A stretch of 64,000 nt of DNA, taken from the NCBI RefSeq assembly GCF_003605575.1, contig NZ_QKNY01000013.1, positions 62,001-126,000 of the forward strand, in the 5' to 3' direction. Origin of the DNA: Halonotius aquaticus (lineage in GTDB: Archaea > Halobacteriota > Halobacteria > Halobacteriales > Haloferacaceae). Shown here one piece after another: positions 30,393-37,802 of the stretch. Each line of letters starts with the position of its first letter. The stretch's first letter is position 1. A program made the position numbers and the translations under genes. The notes beneath the pieces are model-generated. The model saw nothing but the letters and a program-made list of their open reading frames with translations, had not been told where the DNA came from and ran no database searches.

Positions 30393-31048
30393 CACAGTCG
30401 GCGTTTCTCGGCACGCTGGCCTTCGCCGGCGGGGCTGGTGTGACGACCTTTTTTTCGCCGTGTGCGTTCCCACTCCTGCCAGGCTATGTGGGCTACTACG
30501 TCCACAACAGCGACGAGTCGACACCGGCGATCGTGTCAGCGATCGCGGCGGCCGTCGGCGCGCTGCTTGCGGTCGGCGTGATCGGCGGGCTCGCCTTGCG
30601 TGTCGGCCAACAGGTGACGACTGTGTTGCCGCTGTTCGAACCGCTGGCTGGGGTCGCGTTAGTCGTGTTCGGTGTTGTGATCCTGTTCGGTGTGACACCG
30701 AGCCAACCGATCGAGTTACCCGCTCGTCCTGACTCGCTGCTCGGGTTTGCAGGATTTGGGGCCGTCTATGCGGTTGCGGCCGCCGGCTGTGTCGTGCCGG
30801 TGTTTTTCGGCGTCATCTCCCAGGCACTCACACTGCCGGATCTCCAGGCAGTGGTCGTCCTCGGTGGGTATGCTGTCGGGCTCGCTGCCCCGCTTGTCGG
30901 TGTGACACTGCTCACCAGTGCGGGCATCGAGTCATGGCGGGCGGCCGGCCGGTACACCGGCTGGCTCAAACGCGGGGCGGCTGTGGTGATGATCGCTGCC
31001 GGGATCGGCCAACTGTATCTGTCGATCGTTGTCCTTGCTGTGGTGTAA
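30389..31048 (+). CDS. ccdA: Cytochrome c biogenesis protein CcdA
   Basis: 219 residues, six hydrophobic helices. CcdA moves reducing power from cytoplasmic thioredoxin across the membrane to proteins such as TlpA. The two membrane-helix redox cysteines are in FFSPCAFPLLPG (Cys25) and AAAGCVVPVFFG (about residue 135). The ATG at 30389 overlaps the TlpA stop by four bases; the upstream open frame to 30197 lies inside tlpA and is rejected. The pair forms an export-redox operon, possibly for heme protein or copper protein maturation. Confidence 0.9.
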   Translation: MTQSAFLGTLAFAGGAGVTTFFSPCAFPLLPGYVGYYVHNSDESTPAIVSAIAAAVGALLAVGVIGGLALRVGQQVTTVLPLFEPLAGVALVVFGVVILFGVTPSQPIELPARPDSLLGFAGFGAVYAVAAAGCVVPVFFGVISQALTLPDLQAVVVLGGYAVGLAAPLVGVTLLTSAGIESWRAAGRYTGWLKRGAAVVMIAAGIGQLYLSIVVLAVV

Positions 31049-31127
31049 GCCGCGGTGAGCGCGTCGTCGCTGCGTGGAGCAGCGGACTCGCCAAGGGTTG
31101 ATATCGCTGGCCCGCCGACCAGGCGGT

Positions 31128-32534
31128 GTGGCCGAATCGACCCCACTCGGCTTTCAGTCAGCCACGACCGAGTACGACGACTACCGTCCGCCCGTTGAGG
31201 GGACGATCCCGGCGTGGCTCTCGGGAACGCTCATTCGCAACGGGCCCGGTCGCTTCCGTGTCGGCGAAGAGCGCGTCAACCACTGGTTTGACGGATTGGC
31301 GATGCTGCGTCGCTATGCCTTCGACGATGGCGGGGTACGATACTCGAATCGATTCCTCCGCAGCGACGCATATGCCGACGCCGAGGCCGGCCGACTGACC
31401 GGCCAGTTCGGCACCGACACCCGCGGCTGGCGACGCGTGCTCGATACACTCCGATCGTTTGGCCTGCCGGAGCCAACCGACAACGCCAACGTTCATGTCG
31501 CCCAGATCGACGCCGAGTATGTCGCGCTCACCGAGGCCCCGCGCCGGGTTGCGTTCGATCCCGAAACCCTTGCCACCCGCGGCGAGTTCACGTTCGACGA
31601 CGACCTGACCGAGCACATCACCGCGGCCCATCTCGTTGACGACCCCCACCACGAGGAGCTGATCGGCTTTGCGACCCAGTTTGGCATCCAACCGCAGTAT
31701 CATCTCTACCGAATCCCACGCGACAGCCGGCGGCGGGAGCTGATCACCTCGATCAACGCTCGCGGGCCGGCATACATACACGACTGCAGTGTGACCGATC
31801 GCCACGTCCTGCTGGTCGAATCACCGCTCACGCTGTCGGTGTGGCGAGCATTGAATCCGTTTTCGGAGGGCGCGATCGATATGTTGCGGTGGGATCCTGA
31901 GCAGCCGACCCGGCTGCTCGTCGTCGACCGCGAGAGTGGCGAGGTGGTCGCCGAGCCAACCTTCGAGGCGACGTTCTGTTTCCATCACGTCAACGCCTTC
32001 CGGGACGGCGACGAGATCGTCCTTGATCTCATCGAGTTCCCCGACAGCGACATCGTCGGCGCGCTCTCGATGGCCGAACTCGACGGCGAGGGGTTCCCCG
32101 ACGTGCCGGATGGCCGGCTTCTGCGATACCGGATCGATCCAGCGACCGACGACATCGATCTGACACGGCTGTATACTGGCGGGATGGAACTGCCGCGTGT
32201 CCCACGGGGCACAGTCAGTCGTCGCCACCGCTACGCCTACGGGCAAGCCACCGACCGCGATGGGGCCACCGGGCTGGTGAAAGTCGACTGCGAGGAGGGG
32301 ACAGCACAAGAGTGGTGGGAGGAGTCGGTGTATCTTGAAGAGCCGATCCCGATACAACGCCCCGGCGGCGACGGGGTCGACGACGGTGTCGTGGTGGCGA
32401 CCGCACTCGATGTGCCGCGAGAACAGACCAGTTTGCTCGTCTTTGACGCTGAGACGCTCACGCTGCAGGCGCGAGTTGCCCTGCCGCACGTCGAACCATT
32501 CGGCTTTCACGGCCGGTTCTTTCCCGACGAATAG
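31128..32534 (+). CDS. Carotenoid oxygenase family (RPE65/CCD-type)
   Basis: 468 residues from the GTG at 31128 (a GTG at 31074 would add 18). The seven-bladed propeller family uses four iron-binding His; candidates are in ITAAHLVDDP, YIHDCSVTDRH, FCFHHVNAF and the C-terminal FGFHGRFFP. The start LSGTLIRNGPGRFRVGEERVNHW-like region is typical (SGTLIRNGPGRF). It would split carotenoids or apocarotenoids with O2; beta-carotene cleavage to retinal is one option, but haloarchaea generally use Brp/Blh for that. It starts 79 nt after ccdA. Confidence 0.85.
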   Translation: MAESTPLGFQSATTEYDDYRPPVEGTIPAWLSGTLIRNGPGRFRVGEERVNHWFDGLAMLRRYAFDDGGVRYSNRFLRSDAYADAEAGRLTGQFGTDTRGWRRVLDTLRSFGLPEPTDNANVHVAQIDAEYVALTEAPRRVAFDPETLATRGEFTFDDDLTEHITAAHLVDDPHHEELIGFATQFGIQPQYHLYRIPRDSRRRELITSINARGPAYIHDCSVTDRHVLLVESPLTLSVWRALNPFSEGAIDMLRWDPEQPTRLLVVDRESGEVVAEPTFEATFCFHHVNAFRDGDEIVLDLIEFPDSDIVGALSMAELDGEGFPDVPDGRLLRYRIDPATDDIDLTRLYTGGMELPRVPRGTVSRRHRYAYGQATDRDGATGLVKVDCEEGTAQEWWEESVYLEEPIPIQRPGGDGVDDGVVVATALDVPREQTSLLVFDAETLTLQARVALPHVEPFGFHGRFFPDE

Positions 32535-32605
32535 CTGTCGCTCTCGACAGACGACGTTGTCCGCGGATGCAAGATGGTTTTATTCGCGGTCGCAGAATCA
32601 TACCT

Positions 32606-33334
32606 ATGAGCGAGGAGCCGTCGTCGCCACCAGCCAACACCCCCGATCGCGCGGCCGGGAGCGTTCAGGCTGTCTACGACCGCATCGCCGATCACTTCGC
32701 ATCAACACGGGCCTACGCATGGCCCGAGGTTGAGTCGTTCGTGACGACGATCGCCGACAACGAGGGGCTTGGTCGCGCACTTGATCTCGGCTGTGGCAAC
32801 GGTCGCCACACCGAACTCCTGGCCGAGCACGGTGCTGATGCCATCGGTGTTGATGTGAGCCGCGGGCTATTGTCGACGGCGGCGACACGCCAACGTGATC
32901 ACGGATTTGCTGCCGGGCTTGTGCAAGGTGACGCGGCCACGCTACCCTTTGCCGACGCGACGTTCGACCAGATTGTCTATGTTGCCACGCTGCATCACCT
33001 CCGACCGGAGGCGACTCGCCGACAGAGCCTCGCTGAACTCGGTCGCCTGTTGCGTCCGGGGGGCCTCGCGCTTGTCTCAGCATGGAGCACTGCCCATGAC
33101 CGCTTTGACGCCGAGAGGAGTTTTGACACGACGGTCGAGTGGACGCTGCCCGGCGGCGAGACGGTCGATCGCTACTATCATATCTACGATCCCGACGCGT
33201 TCCGAGCGGCTCTGAACGCCAGTGACACGATCGAACCACTTGTTGTGGCCGTCTCTAGTGGGAACTGTTATGCGATCGTGACAACCACCGACGGCGACGC
33301 GACACCGGACTGGCCTGTTGAATCGGTATTGTAG
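32606..33334 (+). CDS. Trm9/ALKBH8-like class I SAM methyltransferase
   Basis: 242 residues from the ATG at 32606; a TTTTAT about 27 bp upstream supports a leaderless mRNA. SAM motif I is LDLGCGNGRH, followed by GVDVSRGLL and QGDAATLPFADATFD. The N-terminal VYDRIADHFASTRAYAWPEV matches the signature of Trm9/ALKBH8 methyltransferases, which finish mcm5U at the tRNA wobble base by esterifying the cm5U made by Elp3. Elp3 is present 10 kb upstream. Co-factor Trm112 is not in this window. Trm9 assignment is moderate; a general methyltransferase is the alternative. Confidence 0.72.
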   Translation: MSEEPSSPPANTPDRAAGSVQAVYDRIADHFASTRAYAWPEVESFVTTIADNEGLGRALDLGCGNGRHTELLAEHGADAIGVDVSRGLLSTAATRQRDHGFAAGLVQGDAATLPFADATFDQIVYVATLHHLRPEATRRQSLAELGRLLRPGGLALVSAWSTAHDRFDAERSFDTTVEWTLPGGETVDRYYHIYDPDAFRAALNASDTIEPLVVAVSSGNCYAIVTTTDGDATPDWPVESVL

Positions 33335-33358
33335 GCTGGTCGCACGACTGGTGCGGAG

Positions 33359-33364
33359 TTATAT
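33359..33364 (+). promoter_or_regulatory. TATA box of the TrxR-like gene
   Basis: TTATAT lies 26-31 bp before the ATG at 33390. This spacing supports that start over the upstream ATG at 33318 that precedes the promoter. Confidence 0.6.
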
Positions 33365-33389
33365 GACTGGGGGTACAAGATGGGTATAC

Positions 33390-34424
33390 ATGAGTACAAC
33401 GGACGGTGTCGATCCTGAAGCCGAGGCCGACGAGTATGAGGTTGCGGTGGTCGGGGGTGGGCCAGCCGGGCTCTCGGCCGCGCTGTACACGACGCGATTG
33501 AGCCACGACACGGTTGTCATCGACCGTGGTGGCGGCCGGGCGGCGATGATGCTAGATACGCACAACGTCATCGGGGTTCCCGAGGAGATCTCGGGCAACG
33601 AGTTTCTGCAGACCGCCACCGAACAGGTACAAAACTACGGTGGCGACGTCGTTCGCGATCTAGTGACCGAGATCGAACGCACCGACGACGGCCGGTTCTA
33701 CCTCAGCGGCAACAGCACCGAGATTGTCGCCGATCGCGTCGTTCTCGGGATGGGCTTTTCCGATGAGCGACCCGAGCCGCCGCTCCCGCGAACCGGGAAA
33801 GGGCTGCATTACTGTCTGCACTGTGACGCCTACATGTTCATCGACGAATCGGTGTACGTGATGGGTACCGGCGAGGCCACAGCCCACGTGGCGATGATCA
33901 TGCTCAACTTCACCGACGAGGTTGATATCTTGACGCGGGGCGACGAGATCGAGTGGAGCGAGGAGACCCAGCGACTTGTCGAGGGTCATCCGGTCGACGT
34001 GATCCACGAGGACATTGAGAGCCTGACGCGCGGCGACGACGGTTGGCTCGAAAGCTTCACCTTCGAGGATGGCACCACCCGAGAGTACCGCGGCGGATTC
34101 GCCATGTATGGGTCGGATTACAACACCGGATTGGCGACCGATCTCGGCTGTGAGCTCAACGACGACGGGACGGTCATCGTCGACGACCACGGGGCGACGA
34201 CCGCCGACGGCGTCTACGCGGTTGGCGATATCACGCAGGGTCACAATCAGGTACCGGTCGCGATGGGGAAAGGAGCCAAAGCCGGGTTGGCGATTCACAA
34301 GGAACTGCGGACATTCCCCAAGTCACTGGACGAGCTCGAAGCTGAGGGGCCGGTCGGCGAGACCGAGGTGCCAGGGGTCTCCCCGGATATTCGGAACGCC
34401 GCCGAGGCATTTGGCGACGACTGA
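33390..34424 (+). CDS. Thioredoxin reductase-like FAD-dependent oxidoreductase
   Basis: 344 residues from the ATG at 33390. The FAD motif GGGPAGLSAALYTTRL is at about residue 22-37. The redox dithiol CLHC (HYCLHCDAYMF) lies between FAD and NADP domains as in low-molecular-weight TrxR. The second Rossmann segment reads MGTGEATAHVAM, with Glu and Ala in the GxGxxA pattern, and GVYAVGDITQGHNQ closes the FAD site. The C-terminus has an extra about 35-residue acidic tail. Substrate may be thioredoxin or another dithiol protein. Confidence 0.85.
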   Translation: MSTTDGVDPEAEADEYEVAVVGGGPAGLSAALYTTRLSHDTVVIDRGGGRAAMMLDTHNVIGVPEEISGNEFLQTATEQVQNYGGDVVRDLVTEIERTDDGRFYLSGNSTEIVADRVVLGMGFSDERPEPPLPRTGKGLHYCLHCDAYMFIDESVYVMGTGEATAHVAMIMLNFTDEVDILTRGDEIEWSEETQRLVEGHPVDVIHEDIESLTRGDDGWLESFTFEDGTTREYRGGFAMYGSDYNTGLATDLGCELNDDGTVIVDDHGATTADGVYAVGDITQGHNQVPVAMGKGAKAGLAIHKELRTFPKSLDELEAEGPVGETEVPGVSPDIRNAAEAFGDD

Positions 34425-34474
34425 CGACGCTGAATCGGTAAGGTATTAATGGCCCATCGGAAAGTGGGTGGTGC

Positions 34475-34545
34475 GTGCCGGTGGTCTAGTGGTAGGACCT
34501 GAGCCTTCCAAGCTCATGGCCCGGGTTCAAATCCCGGCCGGCACA
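34475..34545 (+). tRNA. tRNA-Gly (anticodon TCC)
   Basis: 71-nt cloverleaf. Acceptor GTGCCGG (34475-34481) pairs with CCGGCAC, with discriminator A at 34545. The D arm is GTCT-AGTGGTA-GGAC. The anticodon stem TGAGC/GCTCA encloses CTTCCAA, giving anticodon TCC at 34507-34509. The T arm is CCGGG-TTCAAAT-CCCGG. CCA is not encoded. A TATA-like GTATTAAT at about 34443-34450 lies about 25-32 bp upstream. A 23-bp copy of its 3' end occurs 141 bp downstream. Confidence 0.95.
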
Positions 34546-34564
34546 TACTGCCGAAGACAACACT

Positions 34565-34588
34565 GCGAGCGACTGCCCTGTCGCTCGC
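34565..34588. terminator. Strong stem-loop after tRNA-Gly
   Basis: GCGAGCGAC-TGCCCT-GTCGCTCGC is a perfect 9-bp stem with a 6-nt loop 19 bp after the tRNA. It may mark the end of the tRNA transcript or be a structured 3' trailer. Confidence 0.45.
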
Positions 34589-34614
34589 ACCTCGTCTGAG
34601 GCTGTCTGTAACAC

Positions 34615-34687
34615 GCCGGATTTGAACCAGGGAACGATGCGAACGAAGTGAGCAGAGCGAGTGAGGTTCAAATCCCGGCCGGCACAT
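34615..34687. repeat. Duplicated tRNA-Gly 3' end and inverted partial copy
   Basis: The 23 bp at 34665-34687 are identical to 34524-34546, the T-arm and acceptor end of tRNA-Gly, as a direct copy 141 bp downstream. Before it, 34615-34628 (GCCGGATTTGAACC) is an inverted partial copy, so 34615-34679 forms a long hairpin with one bulged base. Similarity continues a little past the direct copy (CTGC, AACAACAC and GCGAG in both flanks). The loop holds GCGAACGAAGTGAG (34639-34652), matching the core of the purNH 3' repeats except one base. Confidence 0.85.
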
Positions 34688-35017
34688 TCCTGCGGCGAAC
34701 AACACCGCGAGAGAGTGTTTTCATTAAGGTGACTGAGGCTATCAAGAGAAATCCCGCCAATTAGTCACAAGAATACCCAAATCGATGCCAAAATATGTTA
34801 GAAAATATCTCATTTCTGCCAATCACATGCACATACGCATGAAAATTTGTGACAGTTCAGCTTTGTAAGCCTTTCCGCGGCTAGCCCGCCGCGTGAATGA
34901 ATGAATTTACTCTTATCCGAGTTGTTCATTATTTTGTTTGCAGGAAATACGGTGTTAACTCAGAGTTTGCCGCTTTAGACAAACAAATGTGTGTATATAC
35001 CGTGTTATCTACTGCAA
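34688..35017. other. AT-rich intergenic stretch downstream of the tRNA
   Basis: About 330 bp, clearly richer in A and T than the rest of the window. It holds a short stem AACAC/GTGTT followed by T residues (34701-34722), a 6-bp GC stem CGCGGC/GCCGCG (34876-34893), and a TATA-like TATATA (34995-35000). No convincing protein is encoded before 35018. The base content and position beside a duplicated tRNA end suggest a former insertion. Confidence 0.5.
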
Positions 35018-35175
35018 TGATGGCAAGAAAAGTAGCTGAAACGGAACGATCAAGTATCGAAACCGGCCGGTACAAGCGCTTCCGAGCAACCACCGACAGC
35101 GGCTCGCGGTACAGCAGTCTGCGGGCGACGAGCGGTACCATCTACCGGCGTCGCTCCCAGCGGCGTCGCCGCTGA
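35018..35175 (+). CDS. Small strongly basic protein (hypothetical)
   Basis: 52 residues (51 if the second ATG at 35021 is used). The sequence starts MMARKVAETERSSIETG and is rich in Arg, with a tail RRRSQRRRR; 14 Arg and 2 Lys face about 4 acidic residues. TATATA at 34995-35000 is about 20-25 bp upstream, the right place for a leaderless start at 35018/35021. The second half has GC-rich third codon positions like real genes here. Basic proteins are rare in haloarchaea outside ribosomal and DNA-binding proteins. No family recognised; may bind nucleic acid. Confidence 0.4.
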
Positions 35176-35330
35176 CGCGATCGGTTCCCCTGTCGTCCCA
35201 CTGTACCACCGTTCGGTGGCCACCCACTCCACCTGGTGTTTTCGTGCTGACCCACACGCTACTCATCCCGTGGGTTTTCGAACCGCGTGAGGCCAAAGTC
35301 TGATACTGCACGCTTTCCGACACCAGCCTG

Positions 35331-35516
35331 ATGCATTGGTTTCGAAACGCACGGTACGCGATAGCGCTGGTAGTAATGCCCCTGGCCGGAATCGGCTTCG
35401 CCACACAGATCGGTGACCACTCCACGCTGTATATTGCAACGATCTATCTCATGTTAGCAGGCATGGTTGTACTGACCCTCGGGCTCGCGTATGCAGACAA
35501 GTCACTAACCGAATGA
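35331..35516 (+). CDS. Small two-helix membrane protein (hypothetical)
   Basis: 61 residues with two hydrophobic segments (about 8-25 and 33-53) joined by GDHST and ending in ADKSLTE. No family recognised. The ATG at 35331 has no clear TATA at the expected distance, so the gene is supported only by its hydrophobic pattern and codon use. The flanks (35176-35330, 35517-35651) show nothing else. Confidence 0.45.
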   Translation: MHWFRNARYAIALVVMPLAGIGFATQIGDHSTLYIATIYLMLAGMVVLTLGLAYADKSLTE

Positions 35517-35651
35517 CACTCTTGCTCTGTGGGTGATCCGCTCCGCTCCGACTGGTGGTTCTACCGCTTGTGAAAGCGTCGCTGTGGAGCGACTGGACAC
35601 CAGCGCTCTCGTTGCGCCCCACTCGATTCGTGGTCACCGCCGCGAGTGTGC

Positions 35652-35897
35652 TCAGTTGTAGTGTTCCTTGAGGTACGCCGAGATCTCGGAGCTGTCGTCT
35701 AAATAGCCATCGGGGAGGTCGTCACTGACGAGCACTGGCACGCCACGTTGGCCCGTGATCGATTCAAGATCGTCGCGGTCGGGCTTGGATTCTGGGACGA
35801 TGATCTCCTCGTGGTCGACTTCGAGTACGTCAAGGACGCGGCGCACGCGTTTCGAGTACGGACAATCCGGTCGGTCGTAGAGGGTGAATGCTGACAT
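35652..35897 (-). CDS. Glutaredoxin-like protein
   Basis: 81 residues from the ATG at 35897. TLYDRPDCPYSKRVRRVL is the glutaredoxin start with a CPYS active site (monothiol type of the CPYC motif), and GQRGVPVLVSDD has the cis-proline, followed by GYLDDSSEISAYL. The layout resembles glutaredoxin/GST N-terminal-like haloarchaeal proteins. Haloarchaea use gamma-glutamylcysteine rather than glutathione, so its thiol partner would differ. The frame is open upstream to 36158 but that extension is not protein-like. Confidence 0.85.
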   Translation of the reverse strand: MSAFTLYDRPDCPYSKRVRRVLDVLEVDHEEIIVPESKPDRDDLESITGQRGVPVLVSDDLPDGYLDDSSEISAYLKEHYN

Positions 35898-35977
35898 GCA
35901 GGTGAGGGTGCGGCTGGTGGTCGGATAGTGATTTTTCAACAAGCGATCGGAATCGACACGAAGAGTGCTCAAACTCA

Positions 35978-36003
35978 GTTCAAAGTCTGGCTGTAGTTTG
36001 AAC
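35978..36003. promoter_or_regulatory. Inverted repeat upstream of the HTH-PIN pair
   Basis: GTTCAAA (35978-35984) and TTTGAAC (35997-36003) form a perfect 7-bp inverted repeat with a 12-bp spacer, in the 245-bp gap between the divergent glutaredoxin and HTH-PIN genes. A further tandem CTGTAAT-CTGTAAT (36117-36130) lies 13 bp before the HTH start. Either could be an operator of the regulator. Confidence 0.35.
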
Positions 36004-36142
36004 GGTCTGTTGAATCGGTAGCTGGGCACGTCTACATTCGCTTCGCCGATTTCAGGGCTGCAGTTCGGAATTGAACCCTTGCGGATCGGGGTACCAGAAC
36101 ACTTTTTGCTGTTTTGCTGTAATCTGTAATTAAGATCCAACA

Positions 36143-36730
36143 GTGTCACAGCCCGCAACTCCCGCTGACGGCGACATCGTTCGTGATTTCCTCTCGGTGG
36201 CGGATTTACTTGACGAGCCGCAGTTGGCGCGGCTCTACGCGTATTTCGACCGCGAGGGTGCCGCGACAGTCAAAGAGGCAATGGTGGCTCTCAATCTCTC
36301 GCAGGGGACGGCCTACAGCTACGTCAATCGGCTCGTCGATACCGGCGTGGTCGAGATAACCCACGACGAACAGCCCCGGCGGTATGTGGCCCGCGAGATC
36401 GACCTCACCGTGACGACGGCCGCGGGCGAGTACACGATCACGCCGGCACTCATCGACGCTGTCGGCCGCCGCGAGACCGACGACGACATCGACACCTATA
36501 TCGACCGCCACGGCGTCGCCGGCCTTGCGACGGCGCTGACGTATGCCGTTTCCCGTGAGCGCGGCGAAACGACCCACCGGCTGATGGCCGACGATCTCGA
36601 TATCTCGCCGCTTGCTGCGGAACTAATCCTCCAAGCACTGCGCCCGGTCGTGACTGAACAGTATGCTATTGATGCGTCCGGCGGCTCGCTCGACGAAATT
36701 GACCCGGCAGATACTGCCAGCGACGCGTGA
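36143..36730 (+). CDS. Winged-helix regulator paired with a PIN protein (putative antitoxin-type)
   Basis: 195 residues from a GTG at 36143. Residues about 20-95 form a winged helix: VKEAMVALNLSQGTAYSYV is the HTH and EQPRRYVAREI the wing, reminiscent of TrmB-type domains. The C-terminal half is helical with no clear ligand site. Its stop overlaps the start of the PIN gene (GTGA), so the two are translationally coupled. By analogy with toxin-antitoxin operons it may repress its own operon and restrain the PIN protein, but no experimental link is known to me. Confidence 0.7.
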   Translation: MSQPATPADGDIVRDFLSVADLLDEPQLARLYAYFDREGAATVKEAMVALNLSQGTAYSYVNRLVDTGVVEITHDEQPRRYVAREIDLTVTTAAGEYTITPALIDAVGRRETDDDIDTYIDRHGVAGLATALTYAVSRERGETTHRLMADDLDISPLAAELILQALRPVVTEQYAIDASGGSLDEIDPADTASDA

Positions 36731-37236
36731 GTAGCCTGCATATCGCTGACACCGGGTTGTTCGTCGCAATGGGACAGCCGTCGAACAGTCGCTATCAGGC
36801 TGTCCGCCGGTTCGTTCGCCGCAACGATATCACGTTCGTGGTTCCACAGCGAGTCTACGACGAATTGACTACCGACCAGTCTGCTGTTGAGAATCCACCC
36901 GTCGACACCGCAATTGAAGCGGGCTGGGTGCAGGTCGCAGCCCCGCTTCCGTTCTCGAAGCCGATCGTCTCTCGCGTCATGGACGGTGTCCAGCGATACA
37001 TCGCCAGTGTCGACGACCGACCGGCTGACAACGTCGAGCAAGCCGATGCGGCACTCGCCGCGCTGGCGGCCCAGCAACTCAGCACAGGTGAGACAACGGC
37101 GGTGTACATCTACACGACCGATATCGCTGCCGGCGATGGGGCCGAAACGGTGCTCGCCGATGAGGGGTACGGTGACTCGGTGACGTTCGTGAACGGATTC
37201 CGGTTCATCGACCATCTGTTGACTGGTGATACATAA
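36727..37236 (+). CDS. PIN-domain-like ribonuclease (putative toxin)
   Basis: 169 residues from a GTG overlapping the regulator's stop by four bases. PIN-domain acidic residues fall in the right order: D8 (HIADTGLFVA), E46 (VVPQRVYDELT), D107 (EQADAALAA) and D132 (YIYTTDIAAG). This matches metal-dependent PIN ribonucleases such as VapC, though it is longer than the usual about 130 residues, with an insertion between E46 and D107. Targets are usually tRNA or rRNA. Activity is inferred from the four acids. Confidence 0.75.
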   Translation: MSSLHIADTGLFVAMGQPSNSRYQAVRRFVRRNDITFVVPQRVYDELTTDQSAVENPPVDTAIEAGWVQVAAPLPFSKPIVSRVMDGVQRYIASVDDRPADNVEQADAALAALAAQQLSTGETTAVYIYTTDIAAGDGAETVLADEGYGDSVTFVNGFRFIDHLLTGDT

Positions 37237-37287
37237 CTGATCGGCAGCGTTCTCACGGCAGCGTCCTCCGTCCGCGAACCAAACGCG

Positions 37288-37321
37288 TTTTATATACTCA
37301 CGGCAAAGCGACGTCAAGGAG
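37288..37321 (+). promoter_or_regulatory. Promoter and SD of the rpl44e operon
   Basis: TTTTATATA (37288-37296) is a strong TATA box. AAGGAG (37316-37321) is a Shine-Dalgarno 8 nt before the ATG at 37330, so this operon probably has a short leadered mRNA. Confidence 0.65.
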
Positions 37322-37329
37322 ATTATACC

Positions 37330-37614
37330 ATGGAAATGCCACGCCGGATGAATACATACTGTCCGCACTGTGATGCTCACCACGAACACGAAGTCGAGAA
37401 GGTTCGCTCGGGTCGCTCCACCGGAATGAAGAAGGTGCAAGACCGCCAGCGCGACCGCCAGACCTCGACGATCGGCAACGCCGGGAAGTTCTCGAAGGTG
37501 CCCGGTGGCGACAAGCCAACGAAGAAAACCAACCTCACCTACCGCTGCAGCGACTGTGGCACCGCCCACATCCGCGAGGGATGGCGCGCCGGCCGACTCA
37601 CCTTCCAGGAGTAA
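37330..37614 (+). CDS. rpl44e: 50S ribosomal protein L44e
   Basis: 94 residues. Large-subunit protein near the E-site. The N-terminal [17 protein letters not shown] and C-terminal [11 protein letters not shown] supply the two CxxC halves of a zinc finger. The basic centre ([18 protein letters not shown]) contacts rRNA. It leads the conserved archaeal operon rpl44e-rps27e-aif2a-nop10-pac2. Confidence 0.97.
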   Translation: MEMPRRMNTYCPHCDAHHEHEVEKVRSGRSTGMKKVQDRQRDRQTSTIGNAGKFSKVPGGDKPTKKTNLTYRCSDCGTAHIREGWRAGRLTFQE

Positions 37615-37616
37615 GT

Positions 37617-37790
37617 ATGGCAGGCAACTTCGTCACCGTCGAATGCAGCGACTGCGGCAACGAACAGATCGTCTTCGAGAAGACCGCGACGGTCGTCAAC
37701 TGTGCGGTCTGCGGCACCACGCTGGCAACGCCGACCGGCGGCAAGGCCGACATCGACCACGAGGTCGGCGAGACCGTCGAGGCACGGTAG
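37617..37790 (+). CDS. rps27e: 30S ribosomal protein S27e
   Basis: 57 residues from the ATG at 37617, two bases after the L44e stop. Four zinc-binding cysteines occur as [10 protein letters not shown] and [10 protein letters not shown]. The in-frame ATG at 37581 lies inside rpl44e and is rejected. Small-subunit protein, second gene of the operon. Confidence 0.97.
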   Translation: MAGNFVTVECSDCGNEQIVFEKTATVVNCAVCGTTLATPTGGKADIDHEVGETVEAR

Positions 37791-37802
37791 GCCCCCGAAT
37801 CA

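Noticed and set aside
34486-34705. Small minus-strand frames reading CAGRDLNPGHELGRLRSYH and CRPGFEP
   Set aside because: These are translations of the antisense of the tRNA gene and its copied end, a well-known source of false hypothetical proteins.
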